Positions 15,385 through 23,165 of a DNA stretch of 64,000 nucleotides are shown in pieces. The notes under the pieces are model-generated. The model was not told the origin of the DNA, searched no databases, and saw only the letters and a list, made by a program, of their open reading frames with translations. The stretch lies in the NCBI RefSeq assembly GCF_002807035.1, contig NZ_NIUC01000001.1, forward strand, positions 682,001 to 746,000, read 5' to 3'. Both the position numbers and the translations under genes were made by a program. Numbering within the stretch: position 1 is the first letter of the stretch; the number at the start of each line of letters is the position of its first letter. This DNA is from Algoriphagus formosus (lineage in GTDB: Bacteria > Bacteroidota > Bacteroidia > Cytophagales > Cyclobacteriaceae).

Positions 15385-17562
15385 TTATTTCCTCCTCCCC
15401 GGCTGATACCTTTCCTCCATTCTTTTTTCTACGTCTTCTCTGTAAAAGGCTACATCCTTAAAATTAGCATCTGCATAGCGCTGGGCTTGATCAAGAAAGT
15501 GAGGGGATTCGGGATCGGAACTCTGACCCCCTGCCAAAATACTCTTGGCTTTTACCTTTTCTCCAAATTCCACCACGGCTACGAAGCTATTGCCCGAACT
15601 TCCATACAATGCCTTCGTTCCTTCTTTTCGACTTGCACCATAGGAAGCCAAAGCGCCCCATCTGCCAGAAGCCAAACCAATCGGAATAAATGGTTTGGAG
15701 TCATCGTATTTCAAATCAATATCTCCACTAAGCCGCTGAAACCGGTTTACTTCTCCCCAGGCTAAGTTCCATTTTCCATAGTCTTCTTTCAATTGCTCAA
15801 GGGTCTCTTCGAAAACCCGAGCCATCTCCTTCTGAACATCCGCTTGAGAATGGGATTCCAGCACTTCATTTTCTACCAAATCATTTAAATCCCGGAATTG
15901 CCGCTGATAGTTAATCCCATAAAAATGAGCCAAGGTCATAGCTTCAGATTCCTTGGATGTTTTATAATCCCAATCCTTCAAAATTTCAGTAGCTGCTTGC
16001 AGGTCAGTGCTATTCCCATACTTTTCTAAAGCCCTCACCAATGGTGGAATCAAACGTTGAAAAGCAGGAATTACCGGGTCATAGGCCAAATCAATAAAGG
16101 AATCCAAATCTAGGTTTTCAGCTTTCGATAACACATCTACCGCATGAATTCCCCGGAAATTCTCACGATCAGGAGCCATGTAAAAAGGATAATCGGCTTC
16201 TTTGGGACTGAATTCACCGGCTGCCGTAAAAGGTGTTGAGTTACAGTTTTGAATCCAGTCGGTCGGAGGATTCAAAATGGTAATACTCTCATCCACAGTA
16301 TGTAAACCCTGCCAGTCAGTTGCAGGATCGGAGCCATCCACGGGCTTGGAATAGTCAAATTTGGGATCTCTTTTTGGGATAAAGTTCCCATGGAAATAAG
16401 CGATATTTCCTTCTGCATCTGCAAATACAGTATTGTTGGACGAGTTTGTCCGGATATCCATCATCTCCCGAAACTCATCATAATTATCCAGCTTGGTCCG
16501 GGTATAACTCTGAATTAGGGCATTCACTGGATCCCAATTGATTCGTGTTGCTACCCAATTATCTTCGAGTTTGTGGGTAATTGGACCCTGATGAGTTCGG
16601 TACATGGTAAATTCCTTAGTCTTGAGCCCCTCCGAGGTTTTGTAGGAGAGTGTCACAGGAACTTCCTCAATTTCACGCTTTTCATTTCCATATTGATAAA
16701 AATACTTGCCGTTTTCTTCAGTGATCTCCTGCTTGAATTCATCGATAAAATCCACTCGTGTGGAGGTATGAATCCATCCCGTTTTCTCATTAAATCCTTG
16801 ATAAACAAAAAATTGCCCCCAGGTTACTGCTCCGTAAGCATTTAGTCCTTCCTCGCTTACCACGTGAACTTCAGGTCGAAAATAGAATGAGGTATGAGGA
16901 TTGATTAGCAGCATAGCATTGCCAGAAGCGGTCATATCCCCACGGATGGCAATTCCGTTACTTCCCTTCGGCTCTTCATATGGATCAGGGTGATTCAATC
17001 CATCCCCAAATTCAGAATAGGCCAAAGCCTTATTTTGTTCATAAAATGCTCTGATTCGGGAGGTAGGAATTTGCTCTATATCTCCTCCGATAGAACCCTC
17101 AAAAAAGTACATGGGAAACCAAGGTTCATAGCGCTCAATAACTTGAGTTTGCACTTCAGGATGGGTGTGCAGGTAATAATTGACCCCATCAGCAAAAGCC
17201 TGACAAAGCTCTTTCAACCAATCAGGAGCCTTTTCATATGCTGCTTTAGCCTCCGCTTCAGTCATGTAAAGATTGGCCCGCAAGTCAGAGTAAAGCGCCT
17301 CCTCTCCTTCGAGTTCGGCCAATCTACCGGTAGCCCAAATATAGTTTCGCTCTACCCTCCTAAAGTCATCCTCACATTGGGCATAAAGCAATCCAAAAAC
17401 TGCATCCGCATCGCTTTTTCCGTAAATATGAGGCACTCCAAAATCATCCCGGATGATCTCCACCCGTTCCGCTTGGGCTTCCCAATTATCGATTTCAGTC
17501 GGAGCCTTACAGGCAAAAACGAAGAAAAGAAAAGCAGCTAAGAAGAAGGTAGATCGGAGCAT
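15385..17562 (-). CDS. Penicillin acylase family N-terminal-nucleophile hydrolase, lipoprotein
   Basis: Hydrolyses amide bonds of acylated small molecules; family members act on beta-lactams, acyl-homoserine lactones or acylated peptides. The 725-residue precursor has a lipoprotein signal MLRSTFFLAAFLFFVFAC (lipidated Cys18), so it should be membrane-anchored in the periplasm. It then has an alpha-chain region and the autocleavage site G200-S201-N-G, where Ser201 would be the catalytic nucleophile of the beta chain. NPHTSF and GGQSSDPESPHF are further family motifs. It stands alone between repeat islands, with a family B repeat touching the stop. The substrate is not predictable. Confidence 0.88.
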   Translation of the reverse strand: MLRSTFFLAAFLFFVFACKAPTEIDNWEAQAERVEIIRDDFGVPHIYGKSDADAVFGLLYAQCEDDFRRVERNYIWATGRLAELEGEEALYSDLRANLYMTEAEAKAAYEKAPDWLKELCQAFADGVNYYLHTHPEVQTQVIERYEPWFPMYFFEGSIGGDIEQIPTSRIRAFYEQNKALAYSEFGDGLNHPDPYEEPKGSNGIAIRGDMTASGNAMLLINPHTSFYFRPEVHVVSEEGLNAYGAVTWGQFFVYQGFNEKTGWIHTSTRVDFIDEFKQEITEENGKYFYQYGNEKREIEEVPVTLSYKTSEGLKTKEFTMYRTHQGPITHKLEDNWVATRINWDPVNALIQSYTRTKLDNYDEFREMMDIRTNSSNNTVFADAEGNIAYFHGNFIPKRDPKFDYSKPVDGSDPATDWQGLHTVDESITILNPPTDWIQNCNSTPFTAAGEFSPKEADYPFYMAPDRENFRGIHAVDVLSKAENLDLDSFIDLAYDPVIPAFQRLIPPLVRALEKYGNSTDLQAATEILKDWDYKTSKESEAMTLAHFYGINYQRQFRDLNDLVENEVLESHSQADVQKEMARVFEETLEQLKEDYGKWNLAWGEVNRFQRLSGDIDLKYDDSKPFIPIGLASGRWGALASYGASRKEGTKALYGSSGNSFVAVVEFGEKVKAKSILAGGQSSDPESPHFLDQAQRYADANFKDVAFYREDVEKRMEERYQPGRRK

Positions 17563-17859
17563 GTTTTTGATTTTGGGTGAAAGATTAATCCGAAATATGC
17601 ATTAAACATCCTATTACGAGTACAAAAAGCTTCAAAATCAACCGCTTTGCTGTATTTAGCTCGATCACCGTAGCGATGCTATGCTTCACTCGCTAAACAC
17701 TTGATTTTCTTGCCTTTTGAACTCTCATTACTGATCCTAATGCATAGTCCGGATTTAAATAAAGCGAAAATTGGGAAATTTGGCTTAGAAAATTTGAAGG
17801 GCGGTTTTTCCATCTCATTCCAAGGAGCAACGATATCTCTCCCGCAAAGGAGAAAAGTA
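17563..17859. other. Intergenic region upstream of the acylase
   Basis: About 300 bp with a short hairpin-rich stretch (GATCACCGTAGCGATGCTAT near 17663). No supported gene or promoter was recognised. Confidence 0.35.
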
Positions 17860-18060
17860 AGAAATATAACTTCGGTGAAATATGCTTCACTACTTTTAGC
17901 GAGATATTGGTCTTACCGTCACTGCGATCCCGAGGATCGGGAGAAGCAGTCTCAATAATGAAGAAAATATACCTCGCGAAATACACCATGTGAAATACAC
18001 CTCACTCCGTTCGGTGAAATAAATAGTGCTGAAGTGCCAGGCCGTGGTGGACACGACTTG
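17860..18060. repeat. Family B repeat, copy 7, inverted, with a family C end fragment
   Basis: Reverse orientation relative to copies 1-6. It contains CGGTGAAATATGCTTCACTA, the GTCACTGCGATCCCGAGGAT / GGGAGAAGCAGTC hairpin block and GAAATACACC units. It is followed by AGTGCTGAAGTGCC and GTGGTGGACACGAC, which match the end module of family C. Confidence 0.6.
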
Positions 18061-18186
18061 TAACAAGCCGGATTGGAAATCCTAAGATATGGATTCGGAA
18101 TTGCATCCCAATAGCTAAGGCAACATTAAAAAACCACTCGATATTTTGGAAAATTTTGTAAGACTTCATTTTTCTATTCAAAATTT

Positions 18187-18194
18187 TACCTTTG
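18187..18194 (+). promoter_or_regulatory. -7 element for the D-threonine-aldolase-like gene
   Basis: TACCTTTG, a perfect TAnnTTTG. Its last three bases are the TTG that a longer ORF would use as start, so the real start is the ATG at 18219. The nearest upstream TTTG is 28 bp away, wider than the usual spacing. Confidence 0.45.
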
Positions 18195-18218
18195 AACAAT
18201 CATAAACAAACCAATGCA

Positions 18219-19325
18219 ATGGACTACCGATCTTTGATTTCCTCTCCTACTCTTTTGATTGATGAAAAAATCTGCCGTGCCAATATTAAAAAAATGGCGG
18301 ATAAAGCATCTCTTCACCAAATGGAGCTGATTCCCCATTGGAAAACTGCCCAGTCAAGGACAATTGGCAATTGGGCAAAAGATTACGGCATTCGGCAAAT
18401 CACGGCCTCTTCCATTAAACAGGCTGCCTACATGAGCAACCAGGGTTGGGAAAATATCCACATTGCCTTCCCCTTCAATGTAAGGGAAATACCAACCCTA
18501 AATAAACTCACAGAAAGCCAGTCCATTTCTGTGCAGATCGTCAATACCGTCACCATTTCCAAACTAGCCGAAGAACTAAAAAATCCCATCGGGTTTATGA
18601 TTGAAATAGATGCCGGATATGGTAGAACGGGAGTTCACATGAGTGATTTTGGGAAAATTGATGAAATTCTTCGGATCGCAGCGGGGTCTGATAAATTGAA
18701 TTTTATTGGCTTCTACATACATCCTGGGCACACCTATTACATGCCAGACAAAGAAGGAATCTATCATGAGACCCGACAGGCATTAGCCATGCTCAAATCT
18801 AAATATCAGGCTCAATTTGAAAGTTTAAAAACCCGAATCGGGGATACTCCCGGCTGCGCTGTGGCAAATGATTTCGGAGATATCGATGAGATGGGACCGG
18901 GAAATTTCGTCTTTTATGATTTAATGCAAGCAGACTTGAAAAGCTGCGAAAAATCGGATATTGCCGTTGCTCTTGCAGTTCCTGTGGTGGATATCATTCC
19001 TGAGAGAAATGAAATTTTAGTCCATGGAGGAGGTGTTCATTTGGCGAAGGATTTTTTACAAAGAGAAGATGGTCAAAAGATCTTTGGAGAAGTAGTGCTA
19101 CTGAATGAAAAAGGTTGGGAAATCCCAAGTGAAACCAGCATTGTCAAAAGTATTTCTCAGGAACATGGCTTGATCAAAGCTTCGAAAGAATTATTGGAGC
19201 AAGTAAAAGTGGGAGATCTCATAGGAATTCTTCCTGTTCACTCTTGTATGACCGCCGATGCGATGGGCGCATATTTAACCTTGACTGGAGAATGGGTGGA
19301 TCATGCCGAAAAGAAGAGTTTTTGA
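18219..19325 (+). CDS. D-threonine aldolase-like PLP enzyme (alanine racemase N-terminal fold)
   Basis: A probable PLP- and metal-dependent enzyme that cleaves or deaminates D-3-hydroxy amino acids. The 368-residue protein has the PLP-barrel start SSPTLLIDEKICRANI. The Schiff-base lysine is probably K42 in IPHWKTAQS. GFMIEIDAGYGRTG and FIGFYIHPGHTY follow. A C-terminal metal-site motif, LPVHSCMTADAM, occupies the position where D-threonine aldolase and D-serine dehydratase keep a His and Cys for a divalent metal. The ATG at 18219 is preferred because the upstream TTG overlaps a -7 promoter element. It stands alone between repeat islands. Confidence 0.85.
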   Translation: MDYRSLISSPTLLIDEKICRANIKKMADKASLHQMELIPHWKTAQSRTIGNWAKDYGIRQITASSIKQAAYMSNQGWENIHIAFPFNVREIPTLNKLTESQSISVQIVNTVTISKLAEELKNPIGFMIEIDAGYGRTGVHMSDFGKIDEILRIAAGSDKLNFIGFYIHPGHTYYMPDKEGIYHETRQALAMLKSKYQAQFESLKTRIGDTPGCAVANDFGDIDEMGPGNFVFYDLMQADLKSCEKSDIAVALAVPVVDIIPERNEILVHGGGVHLAKDFLQREDGQKIFGEVVLLNEKGWEIPSETSIVKSISQEHGLIKASKELLEQVKVGDLIGILPVHSCMTADAMGAYLTLTGEWVDHAEKKSF

Positions 19326-19486
19326 ATCGACGATTTACGAAGTACGAATTACGAAATACGGCATTTTGCCTCAATTGAACTGAAATCATTCCTCTAAAGT
19401 TCTTCTTCTCGCTCGGTAGTTTTAATGTCGAATGATGAATTTTGAATGATGAATATCGAAGTTGCCTGCTGCAATCAGGTCTCGAA
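19326..19486. other. Intergenic low-complexity DNA after the aldolase-like gene
   Basis: Begins immediately after the stop with a short ACGAnnTACGAA-type tandem, TTTACGAAGTACGAATTACG, then GTCGAATGATGAATTTTGAA, which is reminiscent of family A words. No gene. Confidence 0.4.
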
Positions 19487-19690
19487 TTTAGTAAAAGTGC
19501 TGAAGTGCCCGTCCGTCGCGGCGGACACGACTTATTACAGCCCTACCAGAGGCAGGCAGGCCAGTATGAGCGAAGAGGAACGATGAGCGAAATGCTGGGT
19601 AAAAAAGAAATAAAATTACCCCAGCGCTAGCCCTCAGTTCTTAATTTTGAAATCATCTTAAATTGATAGCAAGAAGGAGAAGGATTTAAA
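19487..19690. repeat. Family C element, copy 4, inverted and degenerate
   Basis: Reverse orientation. AGTGCTGAAGTGCC, GTCCGTCGCGGCGGAC hairpin, AGAGGCAGGCAGGCC, a mutated palindrome CCAGCGCTAG (19621-19630), and ATAGCAAGAAGGAGA as the counterpart of the TCTTGCT module. Confidence 0.6.
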
Positions 19691-19990
19691 AACGCAGTCA
19701 GGAGACTGCATTATTCAAGGCACAAGCCTACCTGAGGCAGGTAAATCCTGAGACCTGCCCGTCCGGCAGGCAGGCTTGCGCCAAGAAGAGCGAAATGGTG
19801 TCAAAGGAGAAATTCACGAAGGTAAAAAGACCCTGAAGGGGTCAAACTATTAATAGCCCCAGGTAAGCAAGACGAGGTACGAGGCGAAGCGAAACCTGGG
19901 GTTTAAGGATAAAATTTCATCCCCAGCGCTGGCCCTTGATTTTGAGTTAGAAGTAGAAATGATATGCCAGCAAGACGGAAAGGAGTTTAA
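19691..19990. repeat. Family C element, copy 5, inverted, with extra hairpins
   Basis: A succession of hairpins: GCAGTC-AGGA-GACTGC, CTGCC-CGTCC-GGCAG, GACCC-TGAAG-GGGTC, a long inverted repeat CCCCAGGT (19857-19864) / ACCTGGGG (19894-19901), then palindrome CCAGCGCTGG (19923-19932) and GCCAGCAAGACGGA. Non-coding. Confidence 0.65.
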
Positions 19991-20029
19991 CAGTAAACAT
20001 TTTTATAGACCAACCCGTCATAGTTGATT

Positions 20030-20300
20030 TTTGCGAGTTCTTTCTTGATACTTTTTAGCCAAAAAGTATCCAAAAGGCCTTGGCCCGGACTTTTCTTCAA
20101 ATCGCCTCTAACAAATCGGAAAGGCAAAAATTTAATTGCGATTTGATTTTTGAAGGACTCTGAAATCTAAAAATGGGCGTCTCTGAAACAAGCCTGCCTG
20201 GCGGTAGACAGGTTCAGAGCTAGCCCATTTTCTTAACGATTTCCTCGCCTTACAAAAACCGAAAATCCCGTAGGCCATCCCAAATACTCTAAAAATCCCA
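20030..20300. repeat. Candidate dispersed element (family D), single copy here
   Basis: Contains the inverted repeat CTTTTTAGCCAAAAAG around 20051-20066 and then GTATCCAAAAGGCCTTGGCC. Further on, ATGGGCGTCTCTGAA is followed by GCCTGCCTGGCGGTAGACAGG and TTCAGAGCTAGCCCAT, which can form a long hairpin between ATGGGC.TCTCTGAA and TTCAGAG.TAGCCCAT. No ORF of coding quality. It is called a repeat from its hairpin structure and location among other repeats. Confidence 0.45.
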
Positions 20301-20369
20301 CCCTACTTATGAAAGGTAAGGCAATGCATGGAGAACTCTTTATAAATACAGGCACCCAAAAACAGCGAA

Positions 20370-20540
20370 AAAGAGAGTGTTGAAGGCACGACTTATAAAT
20401 GCTCTTGGTAAGCCTGCCGTGATAGTTCGGGGACCTAGCACAGGGGTTTAGAAATCACAAATTGACCCCAGCGCTGGCTCTTAATCTTTGATTTAGAAAT
20501 GGCACTACAGTCCCAGCAAGAGAAAGTAAAAGCCTGAAAA
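20370..20540. repeat. Family C element, copy 6, inverted
   Basis: AGTGTTGAAGGCACGACTTA, then palindrome CCAGCGCTGG (20468-20477) and CCCAGCAAGAGAAAG as the complement of the CTTGCTGG module. It is followed by GGTGCGTGATGACCTGT ... GTACGAACGGCG as the counterpart of the first hairpin. Confidence 0.65.
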
Positions 20541-20584
20541 AAATTCGGTGCGTGATGACCTGTCTACAGAAGGTAGGTACGAAC

Positions 20585-20732
20585 GGCGACGAGCCAAAAA
20601 TATGCTCCTTTCAGTCGCGAAATATAATCGGCTTCGCCTCCAAAGATACACCTCTTTTCAGTCAGTGAGATAGGCATTATATCTTGGTGTAGCCATATCT
20701 TTCTAAATCTGCGAAGCTATCTTTTATTCCTT
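20585..20732. repeat. Family B repeat, copy 8, inverted
   Basis: Reverse orientation. ATATGCTCCTTTCAGTCGCG, AATCGGCTTCGCCTCC, TTTTCAGTCAGTGAGATAGG and ATCTGCGAAGCTATCTTTTA. It closes the 1.5 kb non-coding island between the aldolase-like gene and the aldo/keto reductase. Confidence 0.7.
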
Positions 20733-20846
20733 TACTGAATTGAAGGGGTAAGATTTTCGATACGTCCTATGCCTTTTTTGACCTAAAAATATTTCTCTGA
20801 ATGCACTCTTTTCGATTGACATTTTAATTTAGAATTGCACTCCACC

Positions 20847-21737
20847 TTATCTGTGGGCCTCATACTTTGAAACGGGGATTCTATCTCGCAATTCCTGAAT
20901 CAAACTACTCGGAACTTCTTGGCTTAACTCATAGGCCTTCGCCAAGCGACTCACCTGCTCTACCGAACTCGCACCTACTGAGAGCGATGCAACAGCAGGC
21001 TCTTCCAAGCCAAAACGAATCAAAACAGCCTGAGGATCAAACCCACTTCCATGGATTATCTCTCGTATTTCCTCAACCTCTGCTTTTGAAAAGTTTAAAT
21101 ACTCCTTTCGAGGCTTATCCAATAAAATGCCTTTCGCCAAGCTACCTCTCACCAGAACCCTTGATTCACTCTCTCTTATCATTGGAAAAATTGACTCTTC
21201 TGGCCTTCTATCCAATGGACTGTATTGAGACATAAAAAGTGCGGGAGGATTTTTCTTAAGTACATGCCGCACCACATTGGGTCGAATTGAGGAAATCCCA
21301 AAGGCTCTGATTTTCCCTTTCTCTTTCAAAATCTCAAAAGCTTCCAAAGTCTCATCCCAAGGGTCATCAATGGTACCTCCATGAAGGAGATAAAAATCCA
21401 AATAATCAGTTTGAAGTCGTTTGAGACTTTCATCCACAGCTTTCAAAATATAGGCTTTCTTTGGATTCCAATCCCACCCTGATCCATCCGGACGCCATTC
21501 ATTCCCCACCTTACTGGAAATCAACACCTGATCCCTCCGTCCTGCTATGGCCTTTCCTACATTCGATTCATTGATTCCTTTTTGATATAAGTCGGCTGTA
21601 TCCAGCAAATTGATCCCAGAATCCAAGGCCTGATGAATGATTTCCAAGCTTTCCTTTGTGTTTTCGGGAAGGGACATACAGCCCAGGCTTATTTCGGGAA
21701 TTTGAAAATCGGTTTTGGGAAGCTGTATTTTATTCAT
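20847..21737 (-). CDS. Aldo/keto reductase
   Basis: An NADPH-dependent reductase of aldehydes or ketones; the physiological substrate is unknown. The 296-residue TIM-barrel protein has the expected catalytic set: Asp and Tyr in LLDTADLYQKG, Lys in VLISSKVGNEW, and His in YLLHGGTIDD. A cofactor-binding SxGASS-type motif (LSVGASSVEQV) lies near the C-terminus. The ATG at 21735-21737 is used; a GTG directly before it is the only alternative. It is transcribed divergently from pfkA. Confidence 0.9.
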   Translation of the reverse strand: MNKIQLPKTDFQIPEISLGCMSLPENTKESLEIIHQALDSGINLLDTADLYQKGINESNVGKAIAGRRDQVLISSKVGNEWRPDGSGWDWNPKKAYILKAVDESLKRLQTDYLDFYLLHGGTIDDPWDETLEAFEILKEKGKIRAFGISSIRPNVVRHVLKKNPPALFMSQYSPLDRRPEESIFPMIRESESRVLVRGSLAKGILLDKPRKEYLNFSKAEVEEIREIIHGSGFDPQAVLIRFGLEEPAVASLSVGASSVEQVSRLAKAYELSQEVPSSLIQELRDRIPVSKYEAHR

Positions 21738-21824
21738 CACATTTTGTCATTTTGATTTATCCCCAAGTTTTCAAAATTTATGGTTTATTCATATCGGAAA
21801 ATGATTCTTTCTGCCATTTATAGC

Positions 21825-21832
21825 TATTTTTG
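21825..21832 (+). promoter_or_regulatory. -7 element for pfkA
   Basis: TATTTTTG, a perfect TAnnTTTG, 21 bp before the pfkA ATG. No clear -33 TTTG at normal spacing. It shows that the long N-terminal extension of the pfkA ORF from 21830 is not translated. Confidence 0.4.
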
Positions 21833-21853
21833 CGACGCTTAGAACCTATTAAA

Positions 21854-22828
21854 ATGAAAAAAATCGCAGTTTTTACCTCAGGAGGAGATAGCCCCGGCAT
21901 GAATGCCTGTGTACGTGCAGTGGTCCGTACAGCCATTTTCAAAGGCTTGGAAGTTTACGGAATCTACAGAGGCTATGAGGGGATGATTGAGAATGATATC
22001 AAGCGGATGTACACCTACTCCGTCAGCAATATTGTACAAAGAGGCGGCACCATCCTAAAGTCTGCTCGCTCAACCGAGTTTCGAACTCCCGAGGGCAGAA
22101 AAAAGGCCTATGAAAATCTTAAAGCCCATGGAATTGAAGGTTTGGTAGCCATCGGAGGAGATGGAACCTTCACAGGAGCAAAGATTTTTCATGAGGAATT
22201 CGGCATTCCGGTAGTTGGCTGTCCCGGGACAATTGATAATGATATCTATGGCACCGACTATACGATAGGTTTTGATACCGCGGTGAATACTGCTTTGGAT
22301 GCTATTGATAAAATCAGGGATACGGCAGCAGCACATGACAGGATATTTTTTATCGAAGTGATGGGGCGTGATGCAGGTTTTATCGCAGTAGAGTCAGGAA
22401 TTGGAAGCGGTGCCGAATTTGTCATGGTGCCAGAAACCGCCACAGATCTAGACGCAGTCGTCAAGTCCCTTAAAAATCTCCGAAAAACCAAAACTTCAAG
22501 CATTATCGTGGTGGCTGAAGGAGACGATGAGGGCAGCGCTGAGGTAATCATGAATAAGGTCAAGGATAAAATCAAAGACAAAAAGAAGGAGTTTAAAGTG
22601 ACTACTTTGGGTCATATTCAGCGTGGCGGAAACCCTACGGCCCGAGATCGGGTTTTAGCATCAAGATGTGGAATGGCAGCGGTGGAAGGATTGCTTGAAG
22701 GCAAGTTTGCCTGCATGGCTGGCATCATGAACCAAGAGGTCGTATATACGCCTTTCGGAGACTGCATCGGAAAAGAAAAACCCCTGATCCAAGATCACCT
22801 GAAATTAATTGAGTACTTAAGTATCTAA
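21854..22828 (+). CDS. pfkA: ATP-dependent 6-phosphofructokinase
   Basis: Phosphorylates fructose 6-phosphate to fructose 1,6-bisphosphate, the committed step of glycolysis. The 324-residue protein has the nucleotide-binding start FTSGGDSPGMNA, the GGDGTFTGA motif, the catalytic PGTIDNDI aspartate and MGRDAGFIA. The effector and F6P contacts GHIQRGGNPTARDR follow. Length is typical of bacterial PfkA. The ATG at 21854 aligns with the family start (MKKIAVFTSGGDSPG); eight extra upstream codons begin at an ATT-type position inside the promoter. The next gene starts one base after the stop. Confidence 0.96.
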   Translation: MKKIAVFTSGGDSPGMNACVRAVVRTAIFKGLEVYGIYRGYEGMIENDIKRMYTYSVSNIVQRGGTILKSARSTEFRTPEGRKKAYENLKAHGIEGLVAIGGDGTFTGAKIFHEEFGIPVVGCPGTIDNDIYGTDYTIGFDTAVNTALDAIDKIRDTAAAHDRIFFIEVMGRDAGFIAVESGIGSGAEFVMVPETATDLDAVVKSLKNLRKTKTSSIIVVAEGDDEGSAEVIMNKVKDKIKDKKKEFKVTTLGHIQRGGNPTARDRVLASRCGMAAVEGLLEGKFACMAGIMNQEVVYTPFGDCIGKEKPLIQDHLKLIEYLSI

Positions 22829-22829
22829 T

Positions 22830-23165
22830 ATGGGCTTTATCCCGATTTTCCTTACCCTTGGAGGTGCTTGCCTCCTGTTTTTTCTTACCGTAAGAAATAC
22901 CTTTCAACGGAAAATAGCGCTTGAAAAAGAACTGTTTTTCAATCTTGGGGAAAAGCTCCCTGAGTTGAAGGGGAAATCTGAAGAGTTGACTAGCAGCGAG
23001 CAGATTCTAAAACAAATCTCCGGGCTTGAATTGAATCCTAAAACCAAAAAAGAGGTTTTAGAGCTGCTCAGAGACATGAAAGTCAATCGATCGCAATACA
23101 ACAAACTGATCAAAAAAGCTCCTTACAATTGGGTCGCCAAAATCAGTGGCTTTCGGCCAATTTGA
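22830..23165 (+). CDS. Small hypothetical protein with N-terminal membrane helix
   Basis: A 111-residue protein that begins one base after pfkA and is probably co-transcribed with it. Residues 2-20 (GFIPIFLTLGGACLLFFLT) form a membrane anchor. The remainder is charged and helical (EKELFFNLGEKLPELKG), ending PYNWVAKISGFRPI. No family was recognised. Its 3' end overlaps the convergent miaA gene by 23 bp, so its C-terminal residues are encoded opposite the MiaA C-terminus. Confidence 0.65.
   Translation: MGFIPIFLTLGGACLLFFLTVRNTFQRKIALEKELFFNLGEKLPELKGKSEELTSSEQILKQISGLELNPKTKKEVLELLRDMKVNRSQYNKLIKKAPYNWVAKISGFRPI

Noticed and set aside
17693..18199. ORFs on both strands between acylase and aldolase-like genes
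   Set aside because: Built from inverted family B and C sequence; no recognisable protein.
18192..18218. TTG start extending the aldolase-like protein by nine residues
   Set aside because: The TTG is part of the TACCTTTG promoter element; the ATG at 18219 matches the family start.
19442..19630. Plus-strand ORF of 62 codons
   Set aside because: It spans a family C element; hairpin-derived sequence, no start context.
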